A stretch of DNA of 44,236 nucleotides from Pelatocladus maniniholoensis HA4357-MV3 (GCA_019359115.1 JAHHHW010000116.1:1-44236); one strand, 5' to 3'. Counted from the first letter of the stretch, positions 8,348-17,428 are shown. Numbers and translations are program-made. Notes: generated from the sequence alone by a model not told the origin.

Positions 8348-8377
8348 AACCAAATGGGGTTTAAGGTAATGTTAAAG
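8348..8377 (-). promoter_or_regulatory. Candidate PHO box upstream of phoD
   Basis: Read on the minus strand there are three 8-mers at exact 11-bp spacing: CTTTAACA, CCTTAAAC and ATTTGGTT, about 75-105 bases before the phoD start. Cyanobacterial PhoB/SphR boxes are tandem CTTAACCT-like octamers with 3-base spacers. The first two repeats fit; the third is weak. Confidence 0.45.
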
Positions 8378-8459
8378 TTGCTATAGATATTAATTAGACA
8401 TCTGCGAAAACCATTAAACCTTCTTTGTGAGTAGCTTATAATGATAGTAAAAGCAGAAC

Positions 8460-9083
8460 TCAAGTGGATTGACCGGATTTCTGAATCAACTCAATGATGG
8501 TATCAATGATGCGATCGCCTTTCATAGGTATAATGTTTTCTCCATGCAGTACTTCCTGCGTAATATGAAAGTGTACTAAAGATCCAACTAAAATTCTAGC
8601 TATTGCCTCTGGATCTCGTATTTTCAGTTCTGGATAAGACATTAAATATTGAGTGAGAGTTTCTAGAGATGGTTTGATCATAGAACTAACACAAACTTGA
8701 GCTAATTCTGGAAAACGGCCAGATTCTCCAATTAACACACGCATAAATGCACAATGTTCTTGGTCAGTACTCATCTGCTCTAAAGCTCTAGTTCCTATCT
8801 GGTGCAAAACTTGCAATGGCTCCCCTTCCAAAGGTTCGCTACCAAAAATCGACTGATATTTTTTGTGAGCTAGCCGCTCAGTCATTGCTTTAAACAATGT
8901 TTCTTTATCTGCAAAATGGCTGTAAACAGTAGCTTTAGAAACACCTGCTGCTGATGCAACTCTATCCATGCTTGTACCAGCGAAGCCATGCATCAGAAAC
9001 TCTTGCATTGCTCCTTGAAGAATTTGTTCTACTTTCTCAACTGAAGTCTCACGCTCCATTTCATTTACTTTTGCACGTACCAT
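8460..9083 (-). CDS. TetR/AcrR-family transcriptional regulator
   Basis: This is a 207-residue one-component repressor. The TetR N-terminal HTH is clear: VEQILQGAMQEFLMHGFAGTSMDRVASAAGVSKATVYSHFADKETLF, in which the recognition helix is the SKATVYSHF part. The C-terminal ligand and dimer domain (residues about 75-207) is AcrR/TetR_C-like, with no obvious ligand clue. The longer frame to 9242 is rejected because its extra 53 residues come from G-rich repeat sequence; the conserved domain starts shortly after MVRAKVNEMER at 9083. It is divergent from the DevBCA-type exporter operon starting at 9625, whose promoter region carries three matching palindromes, so it probably represses that exporter. 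Confidence 0.9.
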   Translation of the reverse strand: MVRAKVNEMERETSVEKVEQILQGAMQEFLMHGFAGTSMDRVASAAGVSKATVYSHFADKETLFKAMTERLAHKKYQSIFGSEPLEGEPLQVLHQIGTRALEQMSTDQEHCAFMRVLIGESGRFPELAQVCVSSMIKPSLETLTQYLMSYPELKIRDPEAIARILVGSLVHFHITQEVLHGENIIPMKGDRIIDTIIELIQKSGQST

Positions 9084-9516
9084 TTTTTTGCTGATTCCTG
9101 CTATGTACCAATTTGGGAATGTGGGCTTTGAAATTTCCCCGTTGTGGCTCCTGGTTTGAAAATAGGGATCGGGGATTGGGGAACAGATTTTCAGGCTCTC
9201 GTTGTGTGATTTATCACACGACCATATGGGTTGAAATAGCAATGATTAAAGGGACAAATATCAAGTTATTAACCTTTATGCCTTTACCTTTCTCCCTTCT
9301 ATCTTTACACCCTCAACAGCTCATACCCTATTTTTTCCATACATATTGTCTATAAATCTATAAATAGTGACATTCAAAAAGAGAAACACGGACATAACAA
9401 TAGATTTCTGGATAAGTCAGGATTATCAGCAATGAAAATTTTCTTTCCCCTTTAACCCTTAATCTTTTCCCTAATCTAGGCTATGCCGTGTTTGTTAAGA
9501 AACTGCAAGGAATTTG

Positions 9517-9536
9517 ACTAAACTATACAGTTTAGT
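9517..9536. promoter_or_regulatory. Operator-like palindrome 1 (TetR candidate)
   Basis: ACTAAAC-N6-GTTTAGT, with spacer TATACA. Same half-sites as the two following sites. Confidence 0.6.
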
Positions 9537-9558
9537 TTTTTCTATTATAGTACTTGCA

Positions 9559-9582
9559 AAACTAAACTGTTCGGTTTAGTTT
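9559..9582. promoter_or_regulatory. Operator-like palindrome 2 (TetR candidate)
   Basis: AAACTAAAC-N6-GTTTAGTTT, with spacer TGTTCG: perfect 9-bp arms. The centre lies 44 bp from site 1. Confidence 0.65.
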
Positions 9583-9593
9583 AGTAATATCAT

Positions 9594-9614
9594 AAAACTA
9601 AACAGTTTAGTTTT
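9594..9614. promoter_or_regulatory. Operator-like palindrome 3 (TetR candidate)
   Basis: AAAACTAAAC-A-GTTTAGTTTT: perfect 10-bp arms around one base, ending where the devB ribosome site (GAGG, 9615-9618) begins. The spacer is 5 bases shorter than in sites 1 and 2. Confidence 0.65.
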
Positions 9615-9624
9615 GAGGATATCA

Positions 9625-10959
9625 ATGCTACAAAACTTCAAAGAGGGTTCTTTCCTCCCACCATCAATTTTTCGTCCTTCAATTGCGATCGCAGCAATTG
9701 CAACATTAGCTGTAGGTAGCATCAGTTTTTATGCAATCCAGCAATCCCGGAGTGCTGAACAACAGAAAGCCCAACAACAGCTAGCGCAAATACCAGAAGT
9801 AAAAACAGTTACAGCCTTGGGTAGGCTAGAGCCAAAAGGAGAAGTAATTAAACTATCTGCGCCTGCTTCCACAGAAGGAAGTCGGGTAGAGCAATTGTTG
9901 GTGAAAGAGGGAGATACAGTCAAAACAGGGCAAGTAGTCGCAATTTTAGACAGTCGCGATCGCCTAGCAGCCGCCTTAGAAGAAGCCAAAGAAGCAGTGC
10001 AAGTAGCCGAAGCTAATCTACTGCAAGTCAAAGCAGGCGCAAAGCAAGGTGAAATAGCAGCACAGTCAGCAGAGATTGATCGCCTGCAAGTAGAAAGAGA
10101 AACACAAATCACAGCTCAACAAGCTACCATTGCTCGTCTAGAGGCAGAAAAAAACACACAAACAGAAGCACAAAAAGCAACAATCGCGCAGTTGCAAGCA
10201 CAACTAGATAATGCTCAAGCCGAATACCAACGTTATCAAAGTCTGTATCAAGAAGGGGCAATTTCGGCATCTTCCCAAGATAGCAAGCGTTTAACTTTGC
10301 AAACAGCCCAACAGCAAATAGCAGAAGCAAAAGCAAATCTCAAGCGTATTGAAGAATCTTTACAAGAACAAATAGCAGAAGCAAAAGCGAACCTCGCACG
10401 CATCCAAGCATCTGGACAAAAACAAATCGAATCAGGTAAAGCAACCCTCAATCGGATCGCCGAAGTGCGTCCTACAGATATCGCAGCAGCCCAAGCTGAA
10501 GTTAATAAAGCCGTAGCATCAGTCAAAAGAGCAGAAGCCAACTTAAAACAAGCTTATGTGCGATCGCCCCAAGATGGTCAAGTTTTCAAAATATACACCC
10601 GTCCTGGTGAATTAGTATCTGATGACGGGATCGCCGAAATTGGGCAAACTGGCCAAATGTATGCAGTAGTAGAAGTTTACCAAAGTGATATTAGTAAAGT
10701 GCATCCTGGGCAAAAAGTCCGCTTAGACAGTGATTCTATTTCTGGTGAATTATACGCAACTGTAGAAAGAATTGGTTGGCAAATCCAGCGACAAAACGTC
10801 ATCAACAGCGATCCCTCCAGCAACATCGACGCCAGAGTCGTAGAAGTTCACGTGCAGTTAGACAAAGCCTCTAGCCAAAAAGCAGCTAAATTCAGCAACT
10901 TGCAAGTGAAGGCGGTGATTGGGGATCAGGGATCGGGGAAAGGGGATTGGGGAAGGTAG
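9625..10959 (+). CDS. DevB-like membrane fusion (HlyD-family) subunit of ABC exporter
   Basis: This periplasmic adaptor of 444 residues would link an inner-membrane ABC exporter (the next two genes) to a TolC-like outer-membrane channel. Residues about 16-38 form one membrane anchor (IAIAAIATLAVGSISFYAI). A biotinyl-lipoyl half-motif (VTALGRLEPKGEVIKLSAPA) precedes a long alpha-helical hairpin of Ala/Gln/Glu-rich coiled coil (residues about 110-300). The second lipoyl half follows (AYVRSPQDGQVFKIYTRPGE), then a beta-barrel domain. The ATG at 9625 has GAGG 6 bases upstream; a TTG 12 bases earlier is less likely. The last residues (GDQGSGKGDWGR) are encoded by G-rich repeat DNA that forms the hairpin at 10942-11005, so the natural C-terminus seems replaced. 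DevB partners in Anabaena export heterocyst glycolipids. This TetR-linked copy may have another substrate. Confidence 0.9.
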   Translation: MLQNFKEGSFLPPSIFRPSIAIAAIATLAVGSISFYAIQQSRSAEQQKAQQQLAQIPEVKTVTALGRLEPKGEVIKLSAPASTEGSRVEQLLVKEGDTVKTGQVVAILDSRDRLAAALEEAKEAVQVAEANLLQVKAGAKQGEIAAQSAEIDRLQVERETQITAQQATIARLEAEKNTQTEAQKATIAQLQAQLDNAQAEYQRYQSLYQEGAISASSQDSKRLTLQTAQQQIAEAKANLKRIEESLQEQIAEAKANLARIQASGQKQIESGKATLNRIAEVRPTDIAAAQAEVNKAVASVKRAEANLKQAYVRSPQDGQVFKIYTRPGELVSDDGIAEIGQTGQMYAVVEVYQSDISKVHPGQKVRLDSDSISGELYATVERIGWQIQRQNVINSDPSSNIDARVVEVHVQLDKASSQKAAKFSNLQVKAVIGDQGSGKGDWGR

Positions 10960-11005
10960 GGGGCCCCGAGTTCCCCAGAGGGGACCCCTACCTTCCCCAA
11001 TCCCC
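10942..11005. repeat. Perfect 21-bp inverted repeat between devB-like and devC-like genes
   Basis: The arms 10942-10962 and 10985-11005 are perfectly complementary over 21 bases (core GGGGAAGGTAGGGG and CCCCTACCTTCCCC). The 22-base loop can itself pair CCCC with GGGG. The devB stop codon (10957-10959) lies in the left arm. In RNA this would be a very stable intercistronic hairpin. Confidence 0.8.
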
Positions 11006-11040
11006 AATTTCCAATTCCAATTCCAATTCCAATTCCCCAA
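11004..11040. repeat. Tandem CCAATT hexamer repeat
   Basis: Four consecutive CCAATT units (11011-11034), flanked by imperfect copies, lie directly before the devC-like start. Such tracts are prone to slippage and copy-number change. Confidence 0.7.
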
Positions 11041-11055
11041 TCCTTAAAAACCATT

Positions 11056-12237
11056 ATGATTGGATTTATTCAACAATTACAGCGACGTACACCTTTGGGA
11101 TGGCTACAACTCAACCGCCATAAAAGCCGTTTTTTAGTCGCATTATCTGGTATTGCCTTTGCTGATTTGTTGATGTTCATGCAAACAGGCTTCCAAACTG
11201 CCTTATATAGTAGTAATACCAGAATGCATAACAGCTTAGAGGCAGACATTGTTTTAATTAATCCCCAAGCGCGTAATATTGCCAACTTATCCACATTTAC
11301 CCGGCGGCGATTATTCCAAACAATGGACGTACCAGGGGTAAAGTCAGCAGAACCAATGTACATCAACACCATCTCTTGGAAAAATCCCCAAACTCGTAAA
11401 GAGACAATGGTTTTGGTGATTGGCTTTAATCCAGATGTACCAGCATTTAATTTACCAGAAGTCAATAGCCAACTGGATAAAATTAAACTACCCGATACCG
11501 TGTTATTTGATCGAGGTGCAAGGGGAGATTATCAAGAAGTAATCGCTCAAATTGATCAAGGTAAAACAGTCACTACTGAAATCGAACGCCGCACAATTAC
11601 CGTAAGCGGTTTATTTAAAGTCGGGGCTTCTTTTATCGCTGATGGCAGTTTAATTACTAGTGATCAGAACTTTTTGCGGATGTTTCCCAGACGAGAAGCC
11701 GGGAGTGTCAACTTAGGATTAATTCAAGTTCAACCAGGCTACGATCCGCAACAAGTAGCAATAGCTTTACAAAAATATCTGGGAAATGAACAAGATGTCA
11801 AAGTTTTAACTAAAGAAGAATTTGTCAAATTTGAGGAATATTATTGGCAAACCAATACTGCAATCGGGTTTATCTTCAGCTTGGGTGTGTCAATGGGATT
11901 TATAGTCGGTGTAATTATTGTCTATCAAGTCCTTTCCACCGATGTCAATGCCCATATGAAAGAATACGCCACTTTCAGAGCTATGGGTTATCAAAGCCGC
12001 TACTTACTGAGCGTGGTATTTGAAGAAGCCATTATTATGGCACTATTAGGCTTTATACCTGGATTTGCTATATCTACAGGACTCTACGCTCTGACGCGGA
12101 GTGCGACAAATTTGCCACTATACATGACCTTAGCACGAGCATTTCAAGTACTAATTATGACAATATTTATGTGTATGATTTCGGGCGCGATCGCCACTCG
12201 CAAAGTCTTAGCTGCTGATCCCGCAGATATGTTTTAA
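11056..12237 (+). CDS. DevC-like ABC exporter permease (MacB/FtsX fold)
   Basis: This inner-membrane subunit of 393 residues belongs to a DevBCA exporter. One N-terminal helix lies in LVALSGIAFADLLMFMQTGF. It is followed by a large periplasmic domain (residues about 45-265). Three C-terminal helices come last: IGFIFSLGVSMGFIVGVIIVY, VVFEEAIIMALLGFIPGFAIS and VLIMTIFMCMISGAIATRKV. This 1+3 layout and the ending ATRKVLAADPADMF are typical of DevC. It sits between DevB-like and DevA-like genes on the same strand. The ribosome site is poor and the start is preceded by a hairpin and a hexamer tract, so its translation may depend on upstream reading. Confidence 0.9.
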   Translation: MIGFIQQLQRRTPLGWLQLNRHKSRFLVALSGIAFADLLMFMQTGFQTALYSSNTRMHNSLEADIVLINPQARNIANLSTFTRRRLFQTMDVPGVKSAEPMYINTISWKNPQTRKETMVLVIGFNPDVPAFNLPEVNSQLDKIKLPDTVLFDRGARGDYQEVIAQIDQGKTVTTEIERRTITVSGLFKVGASFIADGSLITSDQNFLRMFPRREAGSVNLGLIQVQPGYDPQQVAIALQKYLGNEQDVKVLTKEEFVKFEEYYWQTNTAIGFIFSLGVSMGFIVGVIIVYQVLSTDVNAHMKEYATFRAMGYQSRYLLSVVFEEAIIMALLGFIPGFAISTGLYALTRSATNLPLYMTLARAFQVLIMTIFMCMISGAIATRKVLAADPADMF

Positions 12238-12290
12238 ATAGTCATTTGTCGTTTGTTATTAAGTAAGTTGGCGGGAATAAACCTAACCAT

Positions 12291-12416
12291 GTTACGAAAA
12301 GTAAACAAGCCTAAAACCCTTACTAATGACCAATGACATAGACGCGCCTTCTTCGGCTTCAAGGCAGAGTATAACAAATGACGACCTCAACGAGTTAGCT
12401 TTATTTGTGCCGATTT
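12291..12416. repeat. Interspersed repeat, copy C (inverted)
   Basis: The reverse complement of the element at 6496-6598, from GTTACGAAAAGTAAACAAGC to AGCTTTATTTGTGCCGAT. An extra stretch of about 35 bases replaces part of the heptamer tract. It lies inside the devC-devA gap. Confidence 0.75.
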
Positions 12417-12443
12417 ACTTAATTTAGTAACCACTAACTAAAT

Positions 12444-13127
12444 ATGGTTATTTCTGTTAAAAATCTCAATCACTATTTCGGTAAAGGACAACTTCGCAAA
12501 CAAGCGTTATTTGATATCAATCTAGAAATTAACGCTGGCGAAATTATTCTCATGACAGGCCCTTCTGGTTCAGGGAAAACAACTTTACTAACCTTGGTTG
12601 GTGGATTGCGTTCTGCTCAAGAAGGAAGTTTGCAGGTTTTGGGAAGAGAACTGTGCGGTGCAAATGACAAACAACTGACACTAGCACGACGTAGTAATGG
12701 TTATATTTTCCAAGCGCATAACCTGCACGGTAGTTTAACAGCTGTGCAGAACGTCAAGATGGGGTTAGAACTGCACCATGAACTTTCTCTAAAACAAATG
12801 TATACCCGCGCTACCGAAATGTTGGAGATGGTAGGGTTGGAAGAACGTCTAAATTATTACCCAGATGATTTATCGGGAGGACAAAAACAACGGGTGGCGA
12901 TCGCTCGTGCTTTGGTAAGTCATCCAAAAATTGTCCTTGCGGATGAACCGACGGCGGCGTTAGATAGTAAATCTGGTCGAGATGTAGTTAATTTGATGCA
13001 GAAGCTAGCAAAAGAGCAGGGTTGTACTATTCTTTTAGTAACTCACGACAACCGGATTTTAGACATAGCCGATCGCATTGTTTATATGGAAGATGGTAGG
13101 CTAGCAAATACCCCTGTGGCTGCGTAA
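12444..13127 (+). CDS. DevA-like ABC exporter ATP-binding subunit
   Basis: This 227-residue ATPase would power the DevBC-like exporter upstream. The P-loop is GPSGSGKTTLLTLVGG, the signature LSGGQKQRVAIARAL, the Walker B IVLADEPTAALD and the switch histidine lies in LLVTHDNRI. The Q-loop is YIFQAHNLHGSLTAVQNV. The LolD/MacB/DevA-type length and the DevBCA order support the assignment. It is separated from the permease gene by 206 bases that hold a repeat element, so it may be partly uncoupled from the operon. Confidence 0.92.
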   Translation: MVISVKNLNHYFGKGQLRKQALFDINLEINAGEIILMTGPSGSGKTTLLTLVGGLRSAQEGSLQVLGRELCGANDKQLTLARRSNGYIFQAHNLHGSLTAVQNVKMGLELHHELSLKQMYTRATEMLEMVGLEERLNYYPDDLSGGQKQRVAIARALVSHPKIVLADEPTAALDSKSGRDVVNLMQKLAKEQGCTILLVTHDNRILDIADRIVYMEDGRLANTPVAA

Positions 13128-13175
13128 TTTATGGAGTTAAAGGGGAACAGAGTATCAGTGAGTGAATAAAGCATT

Positions 13176-13544
13176 ATGGAAGCTATAATCACTAATTTAA
13201 TTACCTGGCTAGCAACAGGAATTGATTTTGTAACTGGTATTATCATTGGTTTTGCTGCTTTGGAAGCCACAGTTAAAACCATAATGCTCTATTTTCCCTA
13301 CCGCAAAAACATGGATGATAGCAAAGAGCGAATTCGACTATCACTTGGTAAATCCCTAACTCTATCGCTGGAATTTGCATTAGCAGCTGATATTTTGCGT
13401 AGTGCGATCGCCCCAACGTGGGATGAAATTGGTAAACTAGCTGCGATTATTGCTTTACGAACTATTCTTAATTATTTTTTGAGCAAAGAAATCGAGCAAG
13501 CAACAAAGAAAAAAACAGGGAACGCATTTGGCTTGGAAAAATGA
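13176..13544 (+). CDS. DUF1622 membrane protein
   Basis: This 122-residue protein matches the DUF1622 family: three hydrophobic segments (TWLATGIDFVTGIIIGFAAL; SLGKSLTLSLEFALAADILRS; KLAAIIALRTILNYFLSKEI) separated by polar loops with Arg/Lys. Its function is unknown. It lies 48 bases after the devA-like gene on the same strand and could be co-transcribed with it, but nothing ties it to export. Confidence 0.8.
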   Translation: MEAIITNLITWLATGIDFVTGIIIGFAALEATVKTIMLYFPYRKNMDDSKERIRLSLGKSLTLSLEFALAADILRSAIAPTWDEIGKLAAIIALRTILNYFLSKEIEQATKKKTGNAFGLEK

Positions 13545-13568
13545 AGCAAGCTTCTGTCGCATTTTGGC

Positions 13569-14404
13569 TTAGGAGTTTGGAGATACAGTTGACTTTTTCG
13601 GTCCCTTACCTCCACCAGCCTGATAAATATCTTCGGCAATATTAATACCGAGTGGTACTCCTCCAAAAGGATTTCCGTCTTTGTCTGTTCTTGTCAGATC
13701 AGGGGTACCATCCTCTTTGACTGCAAAAGCATCAAAAATCCAGTGAACACCCAGATAGAGGCGGCTTCGCCCGTTTTCGATAATCATTTGCCATAATCCT
13801 TTAGGGAAGTTGCGGCGATGTCTTGGTCTGACTGTGCCTTTGTTGTCTGTGCTAATCCCGTTGAATTCTTCAGAGATAAAATCAAGTCCATTGAATAAAT
13901 TGTCGGGGTTTTTATCTCCAACCTTAACTTCTTTATAAAATAGTCGCGTCATATGCAACGCAGCAGCACCAAATGTGGCGTGTCCCGATGGATAGGCTGG
14001 AAAGTTCGGTGTAAAGTTCTTTTTTCTAGAGTTTGTGTTTGGCGCACCAAGTGGTAGCCATAGGGGATCACAATTGTCGGAGATGTTGTTGTCAGCTTCT
14101 GTTGGTTCCGGTCCCATAGATTGATCGTGTTCACGGATACCAACTACGGGTCTCCAGAAATCGTGAAAGTATTTTTGCTCCCATGCTAAGATGCCAGCAT
14201 CAGCCATAGCTGCGTTTACTAAAGCAAACAAGCTAGCATTTTTGGCTGGTGTGTTTTTCTTGGCGATCGCCACCCGGCGAACAATTTGATTGTACAAACG
14301 CGGCGGTGTCCCTAATTCCGCAACTCCGTCATAACTAATCGCTCAATATAAGTGTGGAAAGCAGAGGTATTACGTTTAAGACGGGCGATGTGCAATACCA
14401 AAAG
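13569..14404 (-). pseudogene. Vanadium-dependent haloperoxidase / PAP2 remnant, truncated and frameshifted
   Basis: The open part (to 14297, only a TTG start) holds the complete vanadate or phosphate pocket of the family: KYFHDFWRP (Lys-x6-Arg-Pro), FPAYPSGHATF and SRLYLGVHWIFD (Arg-x5-His). Homology continues upstream without a start codon: in-frame codons read ISYDGVAELGTPPR directly before the TTG and stop at a TGA. In the neighbouring frame the reading continues as LVLHIARLKRNTSAFHTYIER (split here as LVLHIARLKRN then TSAFHTYIER). The two frames meet at about 14339 with a one-base deficit (GAGCGATTAG where GAGCGAATTAG would restore reading). Further N-terminal sequence (full members exceed about 400 residues) is missing. 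It is therefore a degraded gene, unless the single base is an assembly error; the missing N-terminus would remain. Confidence 0.75.
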
Positions 14405-14562
14405 ATGAGTTTTTCCTGAGTCTATGCTGCATTTTGCTTTAGCGCTTTTACTAGAAAATTTTCATCAAAAACTCAGCATTATTTAGGGTGAAAACGCGAT
14501 ACTTCAGATAGCAAATCAATTAACTTAAATTAGCGACTGAAAAGCAAAAGGTGGTGCGTGTT

Positions 14563-17286
14563 ATGACAACTCCAACTCAGGAAGAAATCAGATTAGAAGC
14601 AGCCCGCAATCATCAAGCAAAATGGCGGAAGTGGGGGCCATATTTAAGCGATCGCCAATGGGGAACGGTGCGAGAAGACTACAGTCCCAACGGTACTGCT
14701 TGGGACTATTTCACCCATGAGCAAGCTCGTTCTCGTGTCTATCGCTGGGGTGAAGATGGGATAGCAGGAATTTCCGATGAGCATCAACGGCTTTGTTTTG
14801 CTCTCACTCTCTGGAATGGAGAAGACCCAATTCTCAAAGAAAGATTTTTTGGTCTAACAGGAAGTGAAGGAAATCATGGGGAAGATGTTAAAGAATATTA
14901 CTTTTATCTTGACAATACGCCCACCCATTCCTATATGAAAATGCTTTATAAATATCCCCACAAAGCATTTCCTTACTCTCAGCTAGTTGCAGAAAATATA
15001 AATCGTAGTCGTCAAGAACCAGAATTTGAATTATTAGATACAGGCGTATTCGATGAAAATCGCTACTTTGATGTGTTCGTTGAATATGCTAAAAATTCAG
15101 TTGAAGATATTTTGATTCAAATTCAAGTTATTAACCGAGGGTCAGAAGTCAAGACACTGCATTTATTACCTACCCTTTGGTTTAGGAATACTTGGTCTTG
15201 GAATCAAGAAGAAACTAAACCTAAACTTCAAGAAACAAATTTAGGCAATTCCGTGAAGGTTATCGAAGCTTTTCATCAATCTTTAGGTAGAAGATGGATG
15301 TACTGTGAGGGAGAAACGGAGTTTTTATTCATAGAAAATGAGACAAATTCTGACAAATTGTTTGGAGTTCCCAGTACTCATGCTTATGTAAAAGATGGCA
15401 TTAACGACTACATTGTCAATGGTCGAAAAGAGGCAGTTAATCCAGATAAAATCGGTACAAAAGCAGCAGCACACTATTTGTTAACTATAAATGCAGGTGA
15501 AACCAAAATTATTCGATTACGATTGAGCAATACAAATAATTTAACTGAACCTTTTAGTCAAGAATTTGATGAAATATTTACTAGACGCCACCAAGAAGCA
15601 GATGAATTTTATCAACGCCTTACTCCTTTTTCACTCAGCGAAGATATGCTTCGGGTACAGCGCCAAGCCTTTGCCGGAATGCTATGGACTAAACAGTTTT
15701 ATTATTACGATGTGGAAAAATGGCTGAAGGGAGATTCTGCTATACTGACTCCACCAACAGAACGTAAATATGGCAGAAATAGTGAATGGTTTCACCTCAA
15801 TAATGAAGATATTATTTCAATGCCTGATAAATGGGAATATCCCTGGTTTGCTGCATGGGATTTAGCATTTCATTGCATTCCTTTGGCGATGCTTGATCCG
15901 GATTTTGCTAAGAATCAATTGGATGTTTTAACACGGGAATGGTATATGCATCCTAATGGGCAGATCCCAGCTTATGAATGGAAATTTAGTGATGTCAATC
16001 CTCCTGTTCATGCTTGGGCAACTTGGCGTGTCTACAAGATTGAACAAAAAATTTATGGACGGGCAGATAGACAATTTTTAGAGCGGGTTTTTCAGAAATT
16101 ATTGCTAAATTTTACCTGGTGGGTAAATCGCAAAGATGCTGAAGGAAATAACGTCTTTCAAGGGGGATTTCTCGGTTTAGATAATATTGGTGTATTTGAT
16201 CGCAGTGCTTCTTTACCCACAGGGGGACATATTGATCAATCTGATGGTACAAGTTGGATGGGAATGTATTGCTTGAATATGCTAGCAATAGCTTTAGAAC
16301 TAGCAACAAGCAACCCAGTTTATGAAGACATTGCTACCAAATTTTTTGAGCATTTCCTTTATATTGCTGATGCAATGAATCATATTGGCGAAGATGAAAA
16401 TAGCTTGTGGAATGAAGAAGATGGATTTTATTATGATATATTACATTTGCCGGAGCGACAGATTACCTTGAAAGTCCGATCAATGGTAGGTCTAATTCCT
16501 CTGTTTGCAATTGAAACGATTGAGCCAGAGATATTAAATTTGCTTCCAGGCTTTAAGCAGAGATTAGAATGGTTTATTAAAAATCGTCCTGACTTACGTC
16601 AAAATGTAGCTTGTATGGAAACAAAAGGTATAGGTGCTAGGAGATTATTAGCGATTGTTTCTAGAGATAAATTGCGGCAAATTCTGCAAAAAATGTTGGA
16701 TGAGAGTGAGTTTTTTGGAGACTATGGGATAAGAGCTGTTTCCCGATTTCATGCTGAACATCCCTACATTTTTGATGTCAACGGCTCACAATTTCGAGTG
16801 GATTACGAACCTGCTGAATCTAGTAATGGTTTGTTCGGTGGTAATTCTAACTGGCGCGGACCTGTTTGGTTTCCAGTGAATTTCCTTCTCATTGAATCTC
16901 TGCAAAAATTTCATTACTATTTGGGAGACGATTTCAAAGTTGAATGTCCTACAGGTTCCGGTCAAATGTTGACACTTTGGGAAGTTGCATCTGAACTATC
17001 GCAACGACTCATCCGAATTTTCTTAAGAAATTCCTCTGGTCAACGACCTGTTTATGGTGGAACTGAAAAGTTTCAAACTGACCCTCATTGGCGAGATTTG
17101 ATTCTGTTTTATGAATATTTTCATGGTGATAATGGAGCCGGAATTGGGGCGAGCCATCAAACTGGATGGACTGGTTTAGTCGCCAAACTGATTCAGCAAT
17201 TTGGTGAGTATAAAAGACAAAATCAAGAGATTCAAATAGAGAAGAAAACTGGAGCGATCGCTCTAGACCAGTTACGTCAGTTCTAA
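14563..17286 (+). CDS. GH63-like / MGH1-type glycoside hydrolase
   Basis: This large cytoplasmic enzyme of 907 residues resembles bacterial GH63-type glucosidases with an MGH1-like (alpha/alpha)6 barrel. The N-terminal part carries [20 protein letters not shown] and [20 protein letters not shown]. The barrel contains [19 protein letters not shown] (candidate acidic residue in AAWD), [52 protein letters not shown] and [15 protein letters not shown]. No signal peptide is present. The ATG at 14563 is chosen because AGGTGG lies about 8 bases upstream; a GTG at 14551 would add four residues. The substrate cannot be read from the sequence; alpha-glucosides or glucosyl/mannosylglycerate-type compatible solutes are possible. 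Confidence 0.85.
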   Translation: MTTPTQEEIRLEAARNHQAKWRKWGPYLSDRQWGTVREDYSPNGTAWDYFTHEQARSRVYRWGEDGIAGISDEHQRLCFALTLWNGEDPILKERFFGLTGSEGNHGEDVKEYYFYLDNTPTHSYMKMLYKYPHKAFPYSQLVAENINRSRQEPEFELLDTGVFDENRYFDVFVEYAKNSVEDILIQIQVINRGSEVKTLHLLPTLWFRNTWSWNQEETKPKLQETNLGNSVKVIEAFHQSLGRRWMYCEGETEFLFIENETNSDKLFGVPSTHAYVKDGINDYIVNGRKEAVNPDKIGTKAAAHYLLTINAGETKIIRLRLSNTNNLTEPFSQEFDEIFTRRHQEADEFYQRLTPFSLSEDMLRVQRQAFAGMLWTKQFYYYDVEKWLKGDSAILTPPTERKYGRNSEWFHLNNEDIISMPDKWEYPWFAAWDLAFHCIPLAMLDPDFAKNQLDVLTREWYMHPNGQIPAYEWKFSDVNPPVHAWATWRVYKIEQKIYGRADRQFLERVFQKLLLNFTWWVNRKDAEGNNVFQGGFLGLDNIGVFDRSASLPTGGHIDQSDGTSWMGMYCLNMLAIALELATSNPVYEDIATKFFEHFLYIADAMNHIGEDENSLWNEEDGFYYDILHLPERQITLKVRSMVGLIPLFAIETIEPEILNLLPGFKQRLEWFIKNRPDLRQNVACMETKGIGARRLLAIVSRDKLRQILQKMLDESEFFGDYGIRAVSRFHAEHPYIFDVNGSQFRVDYEPAESSNGLFGGNSNWRGPVWFPVNFLLIESLQKFHYYLGDDFKVECPTGSGQMLTLWEVASELSQRLIRIFLRNSSGQRPVYGGTEKFQTDPHWRDLILFYEYFHGDNGAGIGASHQTGWTGLVAKLIQQFGEYKRQNQEIQIEKKTGAIALDQLRQF

Positions 17287-17428
17287 TAATGCGCATGTAC
17301 TAAGTTTTAGCGATCGCATGTGCCAGTTGCGTGAGTCCTGATACTATTAGGCTATGGTTGCGCGTTGGTGCAGACTAATACAACAGTAACAAAGAGCGAT
17401 CGCTACCTTTGTGATGTCCTGAATTTTT

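Larger units (their letters stand above)
9084..9624. other. Divergent intergenic region tetR/devB
   Basis: No gene is supported here. The half near devB holds three ACTAAAC/GTTTAGT palindromes (9517-9614). The half near tetR holds G-rich repeat sequence and one palindrome GTGTGA-TTTA-TCACAC (9204-9219), whose 4-base spacer does not fit the 6-base spacer of a CRP site. A TTGACT (9514-9519) and a TATTAT (9543-9548) are 23 bases apart, too far for a standard sigma-70 promoter. Confidence 0.6.

Noticed and set aside
9204-9219. CRP/cAMP-receptor-type site upstream of tetR
   Set aside because: The palindrome TGTGA-TTTA-TCACA has a 4-base spacer; CRP and SyCRP1 sites need 6.
9084-9242. Longer TetR start at 9242
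   Set aside because: The added 53 residues come from G-rich repeat and intergenic sequence; the TetR domain begins just after 9083.
9729-10541. Minus-strand open frames opposite the DevB-like gene
   Set aside because: They are shadows of the Ala/Gln-rich coiled coil in the sense frame and have no independent support.
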